Shown here piece by piece: positions 1 to 8,529 of a stretch of 64,000 bases of DNA. The notes below the pieces were generated by a model, which did no database searches, was not told the origin of the DNA, and saw only the letters and a program-made list of their open reading frames with translations. Numbering within the stretch: the first letter of the stretch is position 1; every line of letters starts with the position of its first letter. A program made the translations under genes and the position numbers. The DNA comes from Qipengyuania flavescens (GTDB lineage: Bacteria; Pseudomonadota; Alphaproteobacteria; Sphingomonadales; Sphingomonadaceae): positions 868,001-932,000 of the forward strand of contig NZ_JARULD010000001.1 in NCBI RefSeq assembly GCF_029688735.1, written 5' to 3'.

Positions 1-2
1 CG

Positions 3-140
3 CGTAGTCGAGTTGGTTTGATCGGCGAGACCCTCTATCTCCTCGCCCGAAATCACTTCGACCCGAATCGGGTCATACTGAAGTCGCCGCCCGAGCCTTC
101 TGACCCGGACAGGATCAAGCGATTCTTAGAGGCGAATTGA
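3..140 (+). CDS. C-terminal fragment of an unrecognised protein, cut by the window edge
   Basis: A reading frame is open at the left edge and stops with TGA at 138-140. About 45 codons are visible, ending with a charged tail (DPDRIKRFLEAN). Codon choice is GC-rich and coding-like. I do not recognise the family. The next frame (MerR remnant) starts at a TTG that overlaps this stop, so the two were probably once co-transcribed. Confidence 0.4.
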   Translation, partial: RSRVGLIGETLYLLARNHFDPNRVILKSPPEPSDPDRIKRFLEAN

Positions 141-520
141 CAAGGTCCACCGACACGAAGACGGAGACGATCCGCTATTACGAGCGCGAGGGCATCCGGC
201 CAGCAGCCGACCGGACCGATATTGTTTATCGCGATTACTCCGACGAGCATTTGGGACTCTAACCTTTTTGCGTCGCACGCGCGAACTCGGGTTCAGCATG
301 GCGCAAGTTCGAGAACTGCTCGCGCTATCCGATCACGATGCAAAGCCGTCCCAGGACATCGATCAGCTGGTCCCACAGCAATTGGCCGAGATCGATCGCA
401 AGAACGTTCATCTCGGCGCTCCGCAACGAACTTTGACAGATGTTACGATCCTGCCAGGCGGACAAGATCCGCGAATGCCATATCATCGGAAGCCTGGGGC
501 GACTTGCCGTAGCGCGAGGG
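137..520 (+). pseudogene. MerR-family regulator, broken by frameshifts
   Basis: The pieces form a MerR-type regulator when read across frames. The first frame starts at TTG 137 and carries the HTH signature TKTETIRYYEREG, then stops at 260-262. One base away the next frame continues with LTFLRRTRELGFSMAQVREL, the second half of the MerR DNA-binding domain, and the start of the dimerisation helix. A third frame at about 440-500 gives KIRECHIIGSLGR, like the metal-responsive C-terminus of HmrR/MerR proteins with its conserved cysteine. Two frameshifts therefore separate the parts and no full protein can be made. The ligand cannot be told. The call rests on remembered family motifs, not on a search. 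Confidence 0.75.
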
Positions 521-592
521 CGCAATAGACGTCCGCTTTCGGGCGTTTCGGGCAAGAAGTGGAACGGCCGAAATGGGGGCGCAATGCTGCCG

Positions 593-1224
593 TTATGAGG
601 GAAGGGAAACCAGAATTTCCCAATGATTACAGTGCCCATCACTTTCATGTCGGGTGCGCCAGTTTACCATGGAAGTGCGCACTGGAGCCGTATCGACACC
701 GGGCGTGCTTACCGCCTGTACCAGGCTTGCCACAGTGCCGCGCACGATAAGTTGCTCTTTGGTCATCACGACCTCACTGACGAAGGCCTGCATGTAATTC
801 TTGCGCAGTGCCGGTTACCGAGCTCGGTGAGCTTCTTCTTCAGGCCGGTGGCGAAGGCGGCAAGCGTGTCCCTATCGACGCGGTCCTGCTTGTAAGCGCG
901 CTGCGGTTCGAGCAGATCGATCTCTTCATTGAGCGCGGCGCGTTGCGACTGGTGGCCCGCAAGGCGCTTTTTGAGATCCTGGTCCCCGGGATCGACGAGG
1001 CCTGCCTCGATCGATTCGAAGAGTCGCTAAATGGCGGTTTCGGCTGCGGGGCGCTCATTGAGCAGCGTGACGATGTCGCGCTTGCGCTTCGCATCGACAC
1101 CAGTTGAGCGCTCGAGCAACTGTGCGAGGAGTTTTTCGAGGCAAGCAGGATCGAGCGAACGCTGCTCGAGCACCTCGACGATAGCGTCGTCCTCCTGCTG
1201 CATGGGAACATTGTTGTCCCGCAT
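593..1224 (-). pseudogene. Serine site-specific recombinase, C-terminal remnant
   Basis: On the minus strand from 1224 the frame reads a coiled-coil-rich segment (DAIVEVLEQRSLDPACLEKL, then RLFESIEAGLVDPGDQDLKK and LKKKLTE) typical of the region after the zinc ribbon in large serine recombinases. A TAG at about 1027 interrupts it, and a frameshift near 800 is needed to reach the end MQAFVSEVVMTKEQLIVRG and VNWRTRHESDGHC. The catalytic resolvase domain and zinc ribbon are absent. This is debris of an integrative element or prophage-type integrase. A functional enzyme is ruled out by the stop and frameshift unless these are sequencing errors. Confidence 0.75.
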
Positions 1225-1410
1225 AGACGATCTTTCTTCCGGCGGACATACCGGCGAGGCAGGCGCAGGCGTAAAGGCGACGGTTGTTGGTTATCGAATT
1301 CTCCTTTCGACGACCGGATTCCCGATTTGCCAGATGATCCTCACTCGACCAAAAATTGGGACAATCGGCGACTGAGAGGTTGGGCTCCCGCCTGTACTGG
1401 AGGTAAACCG

Positions 1411-1600
1411 ATGAAACTGACCGACGCGATCGAACGACTCATTCGGAAATTCGAACGGCGCACGAAGCTCGATGATTCTGATCGCGAAGCACTCAGAGCG
1501 CTACCTTCTTGCAGCGAAGCTCTTCGCGGCTAACCAGTATCCGGTATGCGAAGGCAATTTGCCGCAGTTGTTTCTATTTGGCACTCCGGCAGTCCCTTCA
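1411..1600 (+). pseudogene. Crp/Fnr-type regulator, N-terminal remnant
   Basis: A good ribosome binding site (GGAGG, 1399-1403) precedes ATG 1411. The first 30 residues (MKLTDAIERLIRKFERRTK and following) look like the N-terminus of the short Crp/Fnr regulators common in sphingomonads. The frame ends at 1533. A second frame continues from about 1510 with FAANQYPVCEGNLPQ, which matches the start of the cyclic-nucleotide-type beta barrel. Nothing of the effector or HTH domain follows. The gene is therefore truncated and frameshifted. An intact Crp/Fnr gene lies at 28110-28856. Confidence 0.55.
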
Positions 1601-1772
1601 CAAAGCTTCCCGTCTTCGCCGCTTCATGTACATGCTTCCCTTGCCGTGGTGATTTCCGCGATCAAGAGGTTGGACATCGGTTTGGTTCTTGGTTCCGAAA
1701 AGCCAAGTTTTGTGGCAATTCAAACCTTACCCTTGTTCAACCCGCGCCGTTCAGTTGAGAAACGGGAGCTAC

Positions 1773-1789
1773 CTTCAGGTTACCTGAAG
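1773..1789. repeat. Perfect 17-nt palindrome over the stop codon of the FNT-family gene
   Basis: The arms CTTCAGGT and ACCTGAAG flank a single T. The palindrome covers the TAA stop of the minus-strand transporter gene (1780-1782). It could be a terminator stem without a T-tract or a protein site. The sequence does not decide. Confidence 0.4.
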
Positions 1790-2571
1790 CGGTTGTTCTC
1801 TTCGCCCAATGCTTGAGCAGCGTGCGACAAGGTAACTAGACCGACTCCACCCACGAGATTGCCTGCCAGTGAAACTGTGCTGACCTTCACTAGCTGCTGA
1901 ACAGCAATTTCGGCGCCGACGAAAAGACCGAACGCAATGTGCAGGGTGGAGACTACCACGTGCTCGAACGGGCCCAGCGCCAGTAAGACGCCTACCGCGA
2001 AGGCGATTGCCGCGCGTACGCCCGTGCTTCGCGCAGAGATGACGAGAAACGAGAGGAGGGCAACCAGCGCCCCTCCCACGATAGAACGCGCAAAGGTGGT
2101 CCATGGTGCGCGGCCCGCAAGCTCTTCAGCAAGTGACACAATCGATCTCCGCGCGCTCTCGTCCAACGCGCCATCGACCGAAAGGATTAAAGCCAACATG
2201 GCGCCACCGACTATGTTGAGCAGGAACGTCAGAGACCATAGCCGCAACAGGCGTTTAACCCAGTTCCTCTCCTTGCGTTTGAAAGCGGTCGCGATCGGAT
2301 CGAAGAAGTTCTCGCTGAACAATTCGGCACGGCCCGTGATCAGGAAAACAACCCCGATCCCGAATCCCAAAGCGCCAAGAACTGAGGCGAACTGGCCGAA
2401 GTGGGGATGTGCGGCCGAATAAATCAGCGCCTGCGCGGCACTTCCAAAGATTATTGTAAAGCCGGCGATGAAACCGGTGGCCAGAAGCGCCGTGAGACTT
2501 TGGTCTAGACGGCGCTTGCCCTCCTCGGCAGCCCGTTCGAAAATCTCCGCTGGTTTGAGCGCGTTCGACAT
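1780..2571 (-). CDS. Formate/nitrite transporter family protein (YfdC-like)
   Basis: The 263-residue protein has about six hydrophobic helices and the layout of the FNT family, in the YfdC-like branch that lacks a known substrate. A short cytoplasmic N-terminus (KPAEIFERAAEEGKRRLDQS) leads into the first helix, followed by the segment GFGIGVVFLITGRAELFSENF, which corresponds to the conserved turn of these pentameric channels. FNT proteins move small monovalent acids or nitrite across the inner membrane; which one here is unknown. The start ATG 2571 lacks a clear Shine-Dalgarno sequence. The gene stands alone, divergent from the 2713 gene, in a region rich in stress-related genes. Confidence 0.8.
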   Translation of the reverse strand: MSNALKPAEIFERAAEEGKRRLDQSLTALLATGFIAGFTIIFGSAAQALIYSAAHPHFGQFASVLGALGFGIGVVFLITGRAELFSENFFDPIATAFKRKERNWVKRLLRLWSLTFLLNIVGGAMLALILSVDGALDESARRSIVSLAEELAGRAPWTTFARSIVGGALVALLSFLVISARSTGVRAAIAFAVGVLLALGPFEHVVVSTLHIAFGLFVGAEIAVQQLVKVSTVSLAGNLVGGVGLVTLSHAAQALGEENNRFR

Positions 2572-2712
2572 ATCTGAACGACGCGCTGGACTTATCGAAG
2601 GTTCCTATTCAAGGTGTTCGAACGCGTGCTAATGCATCGCCAACTTCTGCGGCTCGGCAGGGCGAAACAAGCCACTGAAACACTCTTCTGAACCAAGCTG
2701 GGGTGACACATC

Positions 2713-3207
2713 TTGAATGAGCCCGTCGAAGGCCTCCAGGTCGATGCCGATCGTCGTCTCCAGGAGAAATTCTGGTTTTGGGAGCGAGTTGGCTGGGCGG
2801 GCATGCTGGTATTGGTGCTTGCTGCCCTCGCCGGGCTCACGGGTGCCAGTGGTCCGCTATCTTCAGGCAAGATAGAGACGGGCGGCGCATCAATCGACTA
2901 TCCGCGGATCAGTCGCTGGCGTGCGGCGAACACGCTCTCCGTCCGCTTTTCGGAAGCCGGCACTTCCGGCACGATCGTTCTTCCTAAGGCATTTCTCGAC
3001 GCCTTTGCGATCGACATGGTTACGCCGCAGCCGACCCAGGTGATCGCAACGTCAAAAGGGCAGGAATTTCATTTCGTCCTTGCTGACGGCGACGCTGCAC
3101 GCGAAGTGCGCTTCGCAATCACTCCGCAGACGCCCGCCTTTCCCAGAGAGGCGAACGGTACCGTTTCCGGCCGTCCATATTCCTTCAGCTTTACCATCTT
3201 GCCCTAG
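2713..3207 (+). CDS. Membrane-anchored protein of unknown function, paired with a DUF421 gene
   Basis: The start is a TTG at 2713. The 164-residue product has a short cytoplasmic N-terminus, one transmembrane helix at about residues 27-46 (GMLVLVLAALAGLTG) and a periplasmic domain of about 115 residues without cysteines. I recognise no domain. Stop and next start are only 9 bases apart, so it is translated with the DUF421 protein, and the two probably work together at the inner membrane. The partner role is inferred from spacing only. Confidence 0.7.
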   Translation: MNEPVEGLQVDADRRLQEKFWFWERVGWAGMLVLVLAALAGLTGASGPLSSGKIETGGASIDYPRISRWRAANTLSVRFSEAGTSGTIVLPKAFLDAFAIDMVTPQPTQVIATSKGQEFHFVLADGDAAREVRFAITPQTPAFPREANGTVSGRPYSFSFTILP

Positions 3208-3216
3208 GAGACAGCA

Positions 3217-3669
3217 ATGGACAGCGTTATCCGCGGAGCAATGATCTACCTGATCATGCTGGTGATCCTTCGGATCTCGGGCCGCCGCACGATGGCGCAG
3301 GCGACGCCGTTCGATTTTGTCCTGCTGCTCATAGTAGCTGAGACGACCCAGCAGGCACTGCTGGGCGACGACTTTTCGATGACGAATGCGGCAGTGCTGA
3401 TCGTGACGCTGTTCGGGATCGACATCGGCCTTTCCTACGTCAAGCGTTGGGTCCCGTGGATCGGCGATCTACTTGATGGACGTCCGACGCTTCTGGTCTG
3501 CAATGGGGAGATCGACAAGCGTGCGCTTCGAAAGGCGCGGATCGATATTTCCGATCTATTGGTAGCTGCTCGCAAACAGCACGGGATCGAAAGCATGGCT
3601 CAAGTAAAACACGCAGTTCTGGAAACCGACAGCGGCATAAGTATTATCCCAGTTAAGTCGGCGGCCTGA
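3217..3669 (+). CDS. DUF421 (YetF-like) membrane protein
   Basis: The 150-residue protein has three N-terminal transmembrane segments and a soluble C-terminal domain. The motifs RISGRRTMAQATPFDFVLLL and RKARIDISDLLVAARKQHGI are hallmarks of DUF421/YetF proteins. The family role is unknown; Bacillus members are linked to sporulation and stress, and proteobacterial ones are often in general stress regulons. An AGGAG site lies just before ATG 3217. It follows the membrane-anchored 2713 gene. A second, diverged family member lies at 62425-62940. Confidence 0.85.
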   Translation: MDSVIRGAMIYLIMLVILRISGRRTMAQATPFDFVLLLIVAETTQQALLGDDFSMTNAAVLIVTLFGIDIGLSYVKRWVPWIGDLLDGRPTLLVCNGEIDKRALRKARIDISDLLVAARKQHGIESMAQVKHAVLETDSGISIIPVKSAA

Positions 3670-3813
3670 CTTGAGCCGCCCGGGCTTCGCACTTAATGAA
3701 GTCGAGGAGTTTGCGAATGCTACCTCGACCGATAACGGGAACATTGATCAAGGCTTTCTTGGAACAGCCTACATCCCGCTCGCACAAGAACGGCAGGTTG
3801 GAAAGTGCCTGCC

Positions 3814-4352
3814 CTACCGCAAATCTGTTCCTGCATCTTTCCCGTCTCCGCAGTAGCGTTCATATTTCGTGTTGTAGCGCTCGAGCAGCTTGGCCTTGCG
3901 TTCCGGCAACATCTCCTTAGCCAGGTCGGGCATCCAGCTGCCTTCTTCCTGATAAATGTGCTGCGCCACAGCGCTTTCGATATGGTCCAGCTTTTCGTGC
4001 CACTCGTCGGAACCCGGCGGCATGTCTTTGAGCTTGGTCAGCTGGATTTTCGTCATCGCATGCTCTTCATAGGCCATGCCAGCGTGGGTCTTGCTGCTCT
4101 CATCCGCGATGCCAGGATAGAGAACAGCTTCTTCTGCATTGGCATGGCCGGTAAGCAAAGTTGCGAGACGCTCGACAGCTTGCCCGGAAGGCGCGGCGCG
4201 GGCAGCTTCGAAGCTGGCTCGTGCTGGCTGAGGATTGTGCGGATCCAAGGCTCGTCGGCTGCCAACGCTTCGACGTTCCGACGCGCTTCTGCGCACGGTT
4301 CTTCGGAGGCGGCAGGCGTAACTGCGGCTGCGATGCGATCGAGGAATGACAT
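3814..4352 (-). pseudogene. Hemerythrin-domain protein, split by a frameshift
   Basis: Two overlapping minus-strand frames make one hemerythrin HHE-type protein. The N-terminal part starts at ATG 4352 (MSFLDRIAAAVTPAASEE), runs to the first iron-ligand helix (IRTILSQHEP) and then loses frame near 4220. The other frame carries SFEAARAAPSGQAVERLATL, then HANAEEAVLYPGI, EEHAMTKIQL and HIYQEEGSWMPDL, holding the remaining histidine and acid ligands. A few bases seem deleted at the joint between QHE and SFEAA. If the deletion is real, no full diiron site can be made. If it is a sequence error, the gene is a normal hemerythrin of about 180 residues that would bind O2 or NO in the cytoplasm. Confidence 0.75.
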
Positions 4353-4822
4353 TTTGTGCTCTACTTTCTGGCGGTTCGAAGCCGCCCGACGGGTTGAGGG
4401 ACGAGAAGCGGGCAAAGCTAGCTTCGATTCATGTGTGCGGCGTTGCGCGAATTGATAATCGCTTCAACCTCGATTCCTCTCATCAGAATTACCCGGCTTT
4501 TCGCATGGGTATGGACTTTGCAGGGTCGAAAGGTTGCTAGGCAATTCCAACCAATCGCGGAACTGGCGGTCGATCGGAATGCCTGTTTTTGTAAGTGAAT
4601 TGAATGAAGAGGACGTATCCTGAACCTTGTGTCGGATGTTCGGACGACTGCAAAATCAATTTCGATTAGATCGATAGGTTCCGCCTAAGCTTTGTTGTTT
4701 AAGCAAAGAAAAATTTTATTTTGAAGTGGTGTCGAGTACTCTGACAATATTATTAAAAGTTCGAGAAACCCGCGGAGCAAGGGAAAGCTGGAACAAACCC
4801 GAACTTTCGGCGCTCACGGAGT
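4353..4822. other. 470-nt intergenic stretch, partly AT-rich
   Basis: No gene is seen. The part from about 4560 to 4770 is much richer in A and T than the surroundings, with runs such as AAAAATTTTATTTTG and an inverted repeat CTTTG/CAAAG near 4690. It lies between a minus-strand and a plus-strand gene and so should hold both promoters. A sequence GGAAC-N16-CGCT sits at 4790-4814, only 8 bases before the next start codon. Confidence 0.5.
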
Positions 4823-5305
4823 ATGACCACTACGAACTTCGGGCAATTTCTACGAGTGGCGCTGGATGACCTGAGGGAAGGCCGTCGCTCGCTTGCGCGC
4901 AGGCTGCAGGAAGTTGCCGTCGCCACAAACGATGTCGCGACGAAAGAGACCTTCCGCAATTTGATCGCTCGATCCAGTGAAGAATCAAGCATCCTCGGCC
5001 AGATGCTGGGCGAACCTGACGGGCAACCTAACCTCTGGGCAAATGGCATAATGGATGATGCATTGCGCGACATAGAGTCGACAGCCCAAGGACGGGCGCG
5101 AGACGTCGCCGTAATTGGAGCGATCCGAAAATTCCTGGCTGCCGACATCGTGTCGCTGGAAACGGCCATTGCGCTCGATCAGCACGAAGGGGCCGCGAAA
5201 AACCAAACGTTAAATGCTTTTCGCCAGCAAGCTCAGGATATGGACCATCTGCTCCGTGAGCGCCTGGCGGAATTAACCCGGTCGCTTGATGGGGAGACGC
5301 AGTGA
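4823..5305 (+). CDS. DUF892 (YciE/YciF-like) ferritin-fold protein
   Basis: The 160-residue all-helical protein resembles the DUF892 family: a first helix after FLRVALDDLREGRRSLARRL, a second with TKETFRNLIARSSEESSILG (the family E-x-x ligand helix), and a later helix pair after RARDVAVIGAIRKFLAADI. DUF892 proteins fold like ferritin and are induced by stress. The key metal ligands are not all obvious here, so metal binding is uncertain. The ATG at 4823 has GGAG only one base upstream, too close for a normal ribosome site. The gene is downstream of an AT-rich promoter region and upstream of an MFS gene. Confidence 0.6.
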   Translation: MTTTNFGQFLRVALDDLREGRRSLARRLQEVAVATNDVATKETFRNLIARSSEESSILGQMLGEPDGQPNLWANGIMDDALRDIESTAQGRARDVAVIGAIRKFLAADIVSLETAIALDQHEGAAKNQTLNAFRQQAQDMDHLLRERLAELTRSLDGETQ

Positions 5306-5374
5306 GGGAAAGCCTCATGGCATCTTCACCGAAACCCTGCTCTAGCTCGTCAGCACCGCAGGACGAAGAACGCG

Positions 5375-6577
5375 TTGAACCCGGCCACGCGTCTCACGAT
5401 CGCTGGGTTTCTCGCTACTGCAATCGGCTTCGGTCCCGCGAGAGTCGGTCTTGGTCTTTTTATGCCCCAGTTCGCCGACGAGTTCAGCCTTTCGCTGGCA
5501 GACGGCGGGCATATCGCGAGTATCGCCTTTGCCGCTTTTTTAATTGCTTTGCCCATTACTGCTGTCCTGGTTTTTCGGCTCGGACCTCGCACTCCTGTTA
5601 TTCTGGCCTGCCTGATGGCGTGCACGGGATCGGTGGTGGTGGCTACTGCATCAAGTGCGGCCATGCTGACCGCAGGGATAGTCATCGCAGGGTCCAGCGC
5701 AGGTCTGTGCTGGACCCCGTTCAACAATGCTGCGCGGCACTGTTTAACCGAAGATCGGCGAAATACGGCTCTCTCGATAATCGCGACAGGAACGGCCACC
5801 GGCGTAGTAATTGCAGGCGTTCTTTCGTTATTCGCAGGGATGGGGGCAAGCCACTGGCGACAAGCTTGGTGGACTTTCGCCAGCATCGCCTTCTTTGCGA
5901 CAATCGTGGCGTGGTTCGGGACACCGAAGCTTGAGCAGAAGCAATCGATCAAGGGGTTTGCCCTTTCGCACTTCTATGGCCGCAAGGCATGGCCGCTCCA
6001 CACCCTCGCTTTGGTTTTCGGCGCAACAAACGCCATCTTCATTACCTTCGCGGCGAAGCGCATTGCAGATACGGGAGGGCTTCCTGGCCTGGTTGCAGGT
6101 GGCGCTTCGGCCGTCGTCTTTATCAGCTACGGCATCCTTGGCTTCATCGGTGTAGCCACCGGGCGTCTGGTAGGCCGGTTCGATCTCGGTGCCGTGCTGC
6201 GCGTGACATTCGCGGCAGCCGCCCTCTCGATGGTCCTCATCGCGTGGGCGCCCAATGACTGGATCCCCGTGATAACCGCAAGCGCATTACACGGAGCGGC
6301 GCTCATGGTCGTCAGCGCGGTGCTCTCCTTTTGGAGCCTGAGATTGTTCCCAAATTGGAGTACGACCGGATTCACCACGGCTCTTATGGCGCTGGCAATC
6401 GGGAGCTTGATCGGACCAACAATCGCGAGCGGCGTAATCGCTAGGACAGGAGAGCAGGCAGTCTTCGCCCTCGCGGCGGTTCCCTCTTCTCTGGTTCCTC
6501 TATGGCCCAAGCGTTTGCCGGCATTGCCGACGATCCGTTCAAGCCCGGTTGGTGACTGCGATTATTCTAAAAGGTAG
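5375..6577 (+). CDS. MFS transporter, YbfB/YjiJ-like
   Basis: The 400-residue protein has about twelve hydrophobic segments and the pattern of the YbfB/YjiJ branch of the major facilitator superfamily (LGLFMPQFADEFSLSLADGG near the N-terminus, RNTALSIIATGTATG in the middle). The substrate is unknown. The start is a TTG at 5375, 69 bases after the DUF892 gene, so co-transcription is possible. The last 40 residues become charged and proline-rich (LWPKRLPALPTIRSS), which may be a natural tail or the effect of a late frameshift. Confidence 0.75.
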   Translation: MNPATRLTIAGFLATAIGFGPARVGLGLFMPQFADEFSLSLADGGHIASIAFAAFLIALPITAVLVFRLGPRTPVILACLMACTGSVVVATASSAAMLTAGIVIAGSSAGLCWTPFNNAARHCLTEDRRNTALSIIATGTATGVVIAGVLSLFAGMGASHWRQAWWTFASIAFFATIVAWFGTPKLEQKQSIKGFALSHFYGRKAWPLHTLALVFGATNAIFITFAAKRIADTGGLPGLVAGGASAVVFISYGILGFIGVATGRLVGRFDLGAVLRVTFAAAALSMVLIAWAPNDWIPVITASALHGAALMVVSAVLSFWSLRLFPNWSTTGFTTALMALAIGSLIGPTIASGVIARTGEQAVFALAAVPSSLVPLWPKRLPALPTIRSSPVGDCDYSKR

Positions 6578-6650
6578 TCCGGCTGGGAGCAGCCCTGAGC
6601 AGTACCCCGCTAGAATATCTCAATCCACCAACGCCCCGCCGAGAATATCC

Positions 6651-6675
6651 GGAACGGTTCGATCGGCAATTCGCT
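6651..6675 (+). promoter_or_regulatory. Candidate sigma-EcfG promoter, GGAAC-N16-CGCT
   Basis: GGAAC at 6651-6655 and CGCT at 6672-6675 are 16 bases apart, the spacing of the two confirmed-looking sites before phyR and nepR, with one mismatch in the -10 box (CGCT for CGTT). It lies 26 bases before the SRPBCC gene start. Confidence 0.4.
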
Positions 6676-6701
6676 GCATCGTCATGTCGCGGAGAAAATT
6701 T

Positions 6702-7346
6702 ATGTCCCAAAATCTAAAAATCGGCGCCGGACTAGGCGGCGTCGTTCTTACTGCTGGAGCGATCGCATTCGGAGCGCTCCTCTCCAATAGGCATCACAAT
6801 CGCGGATATGACGATGCCGCAAACCATACCAAACGCCAGCCCGAAGGTGACAATGCGCAGGTTGGCCGATCGGTAACCATTCGCAAGCCACGAGCCGAAC
6901 TGTTCGCATTCTGGTCGGACTTCTCCAATCTGCCGCAATTCATGGAGAATGTGGAAGCGATCGAAGCCGGCGCAGATGGAGCATCCACCTGGCGGATCAA
7001 GGCCCCCGCGGGGCAAACGGTCGAGGTCAAAACCGAAATTGCCAGCAAGAAGCAGGACGAACTGATCGCCTGGCGCTCGGTCGAAGATTCCGAAATCAAA
7101 ACCAGCGGCGAAGTTCGCTTCGAGGAAGCACCGGGCGAGCGCGGAACCAGGGTCAGCCTGATTATGGATTACGACCCACCCGCAGGCACGCTCGGCCGGG
7201 TGGTGGCGAAGCTGTTCCTGCGCGAGCCGCAGGTTCAGGCGCGGCACGATCTGAAGCGTTTCAAGATGCTTATGGAAACCGGGGAAATAGCGACATCGGC
7301 GCGAACGCGGGACGAAACCCGAGCAGCCAAGCAGGAGAACGGATGA
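6702..7346 (+). CDS. SRPBCC (START-like) family protein with an N-terminal membrane anchor
   Basis: The start ATG 6702 has GGAG at 6691-6694, so the upstream in-frame extension is not used. The 214-residue protein begins with one hydrophobic helix (GAGLGGVVLTAGAIAFGALL). It then has a helix-grip domain of the polyketide cyclase/dehydrase type, with SVTIRKPRAELFAFWSDFSN and LPQFMENVEAIEA as family signatures. Such proteins hold hydrophobic ligands in a cavity. Its stop overlaps the start of the alcohol dehydrogenase gene (ATGA), so it heads a likely operon of redox enzymes. The ligand is unknown. Confidence 0.8.
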   Translation: MSQNLKIGAGLGGVVLTAGAIAFGALLSNRHHNRGYDDAANHTKRQPEGDNAQVGRSVTIRKPRAELFAFWSDFSNLPQFMENVEAIEAGADGASTWRIKAPAGQTVEVKTEIASKKQDELIAWRSVEDSEIKTSGEVRFEEAPGERGTRVSLIMDYDPPAGTLGRVVAKLFLREPQVQARHDLKRFKMLMETGEIATSARTRDETRAAKQENG

Positions 7347-8527
7347 TGCGTGCACTTACCTGGCATGGAACCAAAGACGTTCGCGTAGACACGGTCAGCG
7401 ATCCGGAAATCATCAATCCCCGCGATGCGATCATCAAGATCACCAGCACAGCCATCTGCGGGTCCGACCTTCACCTTTACGATGGCGTCATTCCCGGCGT
7501 GGTGCCGGGCGATGTGCTGGGCCACGAATTCATGGGCGAAGTCGTCGAGACGGGATCTGCGAGCGATCTGAAGAAAGGGCAGCGCGTTGTGGTGCCGTTC
7601 ACGATCAGCTGCGGCGGCTGTTTCCATTGCAAGCAGCAGCAGTATTCCGCTTGCGACAATTCAAATCCGGTTGAAAAACAAGATATGTCGGCCACACTTT
7701 ACGGCCAGCCGATGGCCGCCCTGTTCGGCTATTCGCACCTCACGGGCGGCTATTCCGGCGGACAGGCCGAATATGCCCGCGTCCCCTTCTCGGATGTCGG
7801 CCCGATCGTCATTCCTGACCATCTGGAGGACGATCAGGTGCTGTTCCTTTCGGACATCCTCCCGACCGGCTGGATGGCGGCGGAAAACGCCGACATCCAG
7901 CCCGACGATACCGTTGCGGTGTGGGGCTGCGGCCCGGTCGGTTTGTTCGCGATCCAGTCGGCCATCGTGATGGGCGCATCCAAGGTAATCGCGATCGACC
8001 ATTACCCGAACCGCCTCGCACTGGCGAAGGAGCTGGGCGCGGAGATCATCGACTTCCGCGAGACTGATGTTCGCGAAGCCCTCATGGAAATGTCCGGCGG
8101 AATCGGCGTGGATGCCGTGATCGACGCGGTCGGCATGGAATCGCACGGCTTCGCGATCGACAACATGTTCGACGTCGTGAAGCAAAAGGTCGGCATGGGT
8201 GCCGACCGCGCGAGCGCGCTGAAGCAGGCAATCCTCGCGGTCCGTTTCGGCGGCAAGGTATCGATCCCCAGCGTTTATGGCGGGATGACCGACAAATGGC
8301 CGCTTGGGGCGATGATGGAGAAGGGCCTGCAGATTCGCGGCGGCCAGACCCACGTCCAGAAATATACCAAGCTGCTACTGGAAAAGATCGAAGATGGCAC
8401 GCTCGATACCACGTTTCTGATCAGCCACCGCTTGCCGCTCGAACAGGCGGCCGAAGGGTACAGGAATTTCAAGGAGCAGCAGAATGAATGGACCAAGGTC
8501 ATTCTGAAGCCCGAAATGGAGAACTGA
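7343..8527 (+). CDS. Zinc-dependent alcohol dehydrogenase (formaldehyde-dehydrogenase-like group)
   Basis: The 394-residue medium-chain dehydrogenase has the catalytic zinc motif AICGSDLHLYDG and GHEFMGEV, the structural zinc cysteines in CGGCFHCKQQQYSAC, and a Rossmann loop VWGCGPVGLFAI. The length and the insertion before the C-terminus match the glutathione-independent formaldehyde dehydrogenase-like group, but the substrate cannot be read from the sequence. Start and previous stop overlap. It is followed 2 bases later by an SDR gene. Likely role: oxidation or reduction of aldehydes or alcohols under stress. Confidence 0.88.
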   Translation: MMRALTWHGTKDVRVDTVSDPEIINPRDAIIKITSTAICGSDLHLYDGVIPGVVPGDVLGHEFMGEVVETGSASDLKKGQRVVVPFTISCGGCFHCKQQQYSACDNSNPVEKQDMSATLYGQPMAALFGYSHLTGGYSGGQAEYARVPFSDVGPIVIPDHLEDDQVLFLSDILPTGWMAAENADIQPDDTVAVWGCGPVGLFAIQSAIVMGASKVIAIDHYPNRLALAKELGAEIIDFRETDVREALMEMSGGIGVDAVIDAVGMESHGFAIDNMFDVVKQKVGMGADRASALKQAILAVRFGGKVSIPSVYGGMTDKWPLGAMMEKGLQIRGGQTHVQKYTKLLLEKIEDGTLDTTFLISHRLPLEQAAEGYRNFKEQQNEWTKVILKPEMEN

Positions 8528-8529
8528 CC

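Noticed and set aside
2571-2606. Possible sigma-EcfG promoter before the FNT-family gene (GGAAC-N17-CGTC on the minus strand)
   Set aside because: Spacing and -10 box both deviate, and the -10 box would be only some 8 bases from the ATG. Chance is more likely.
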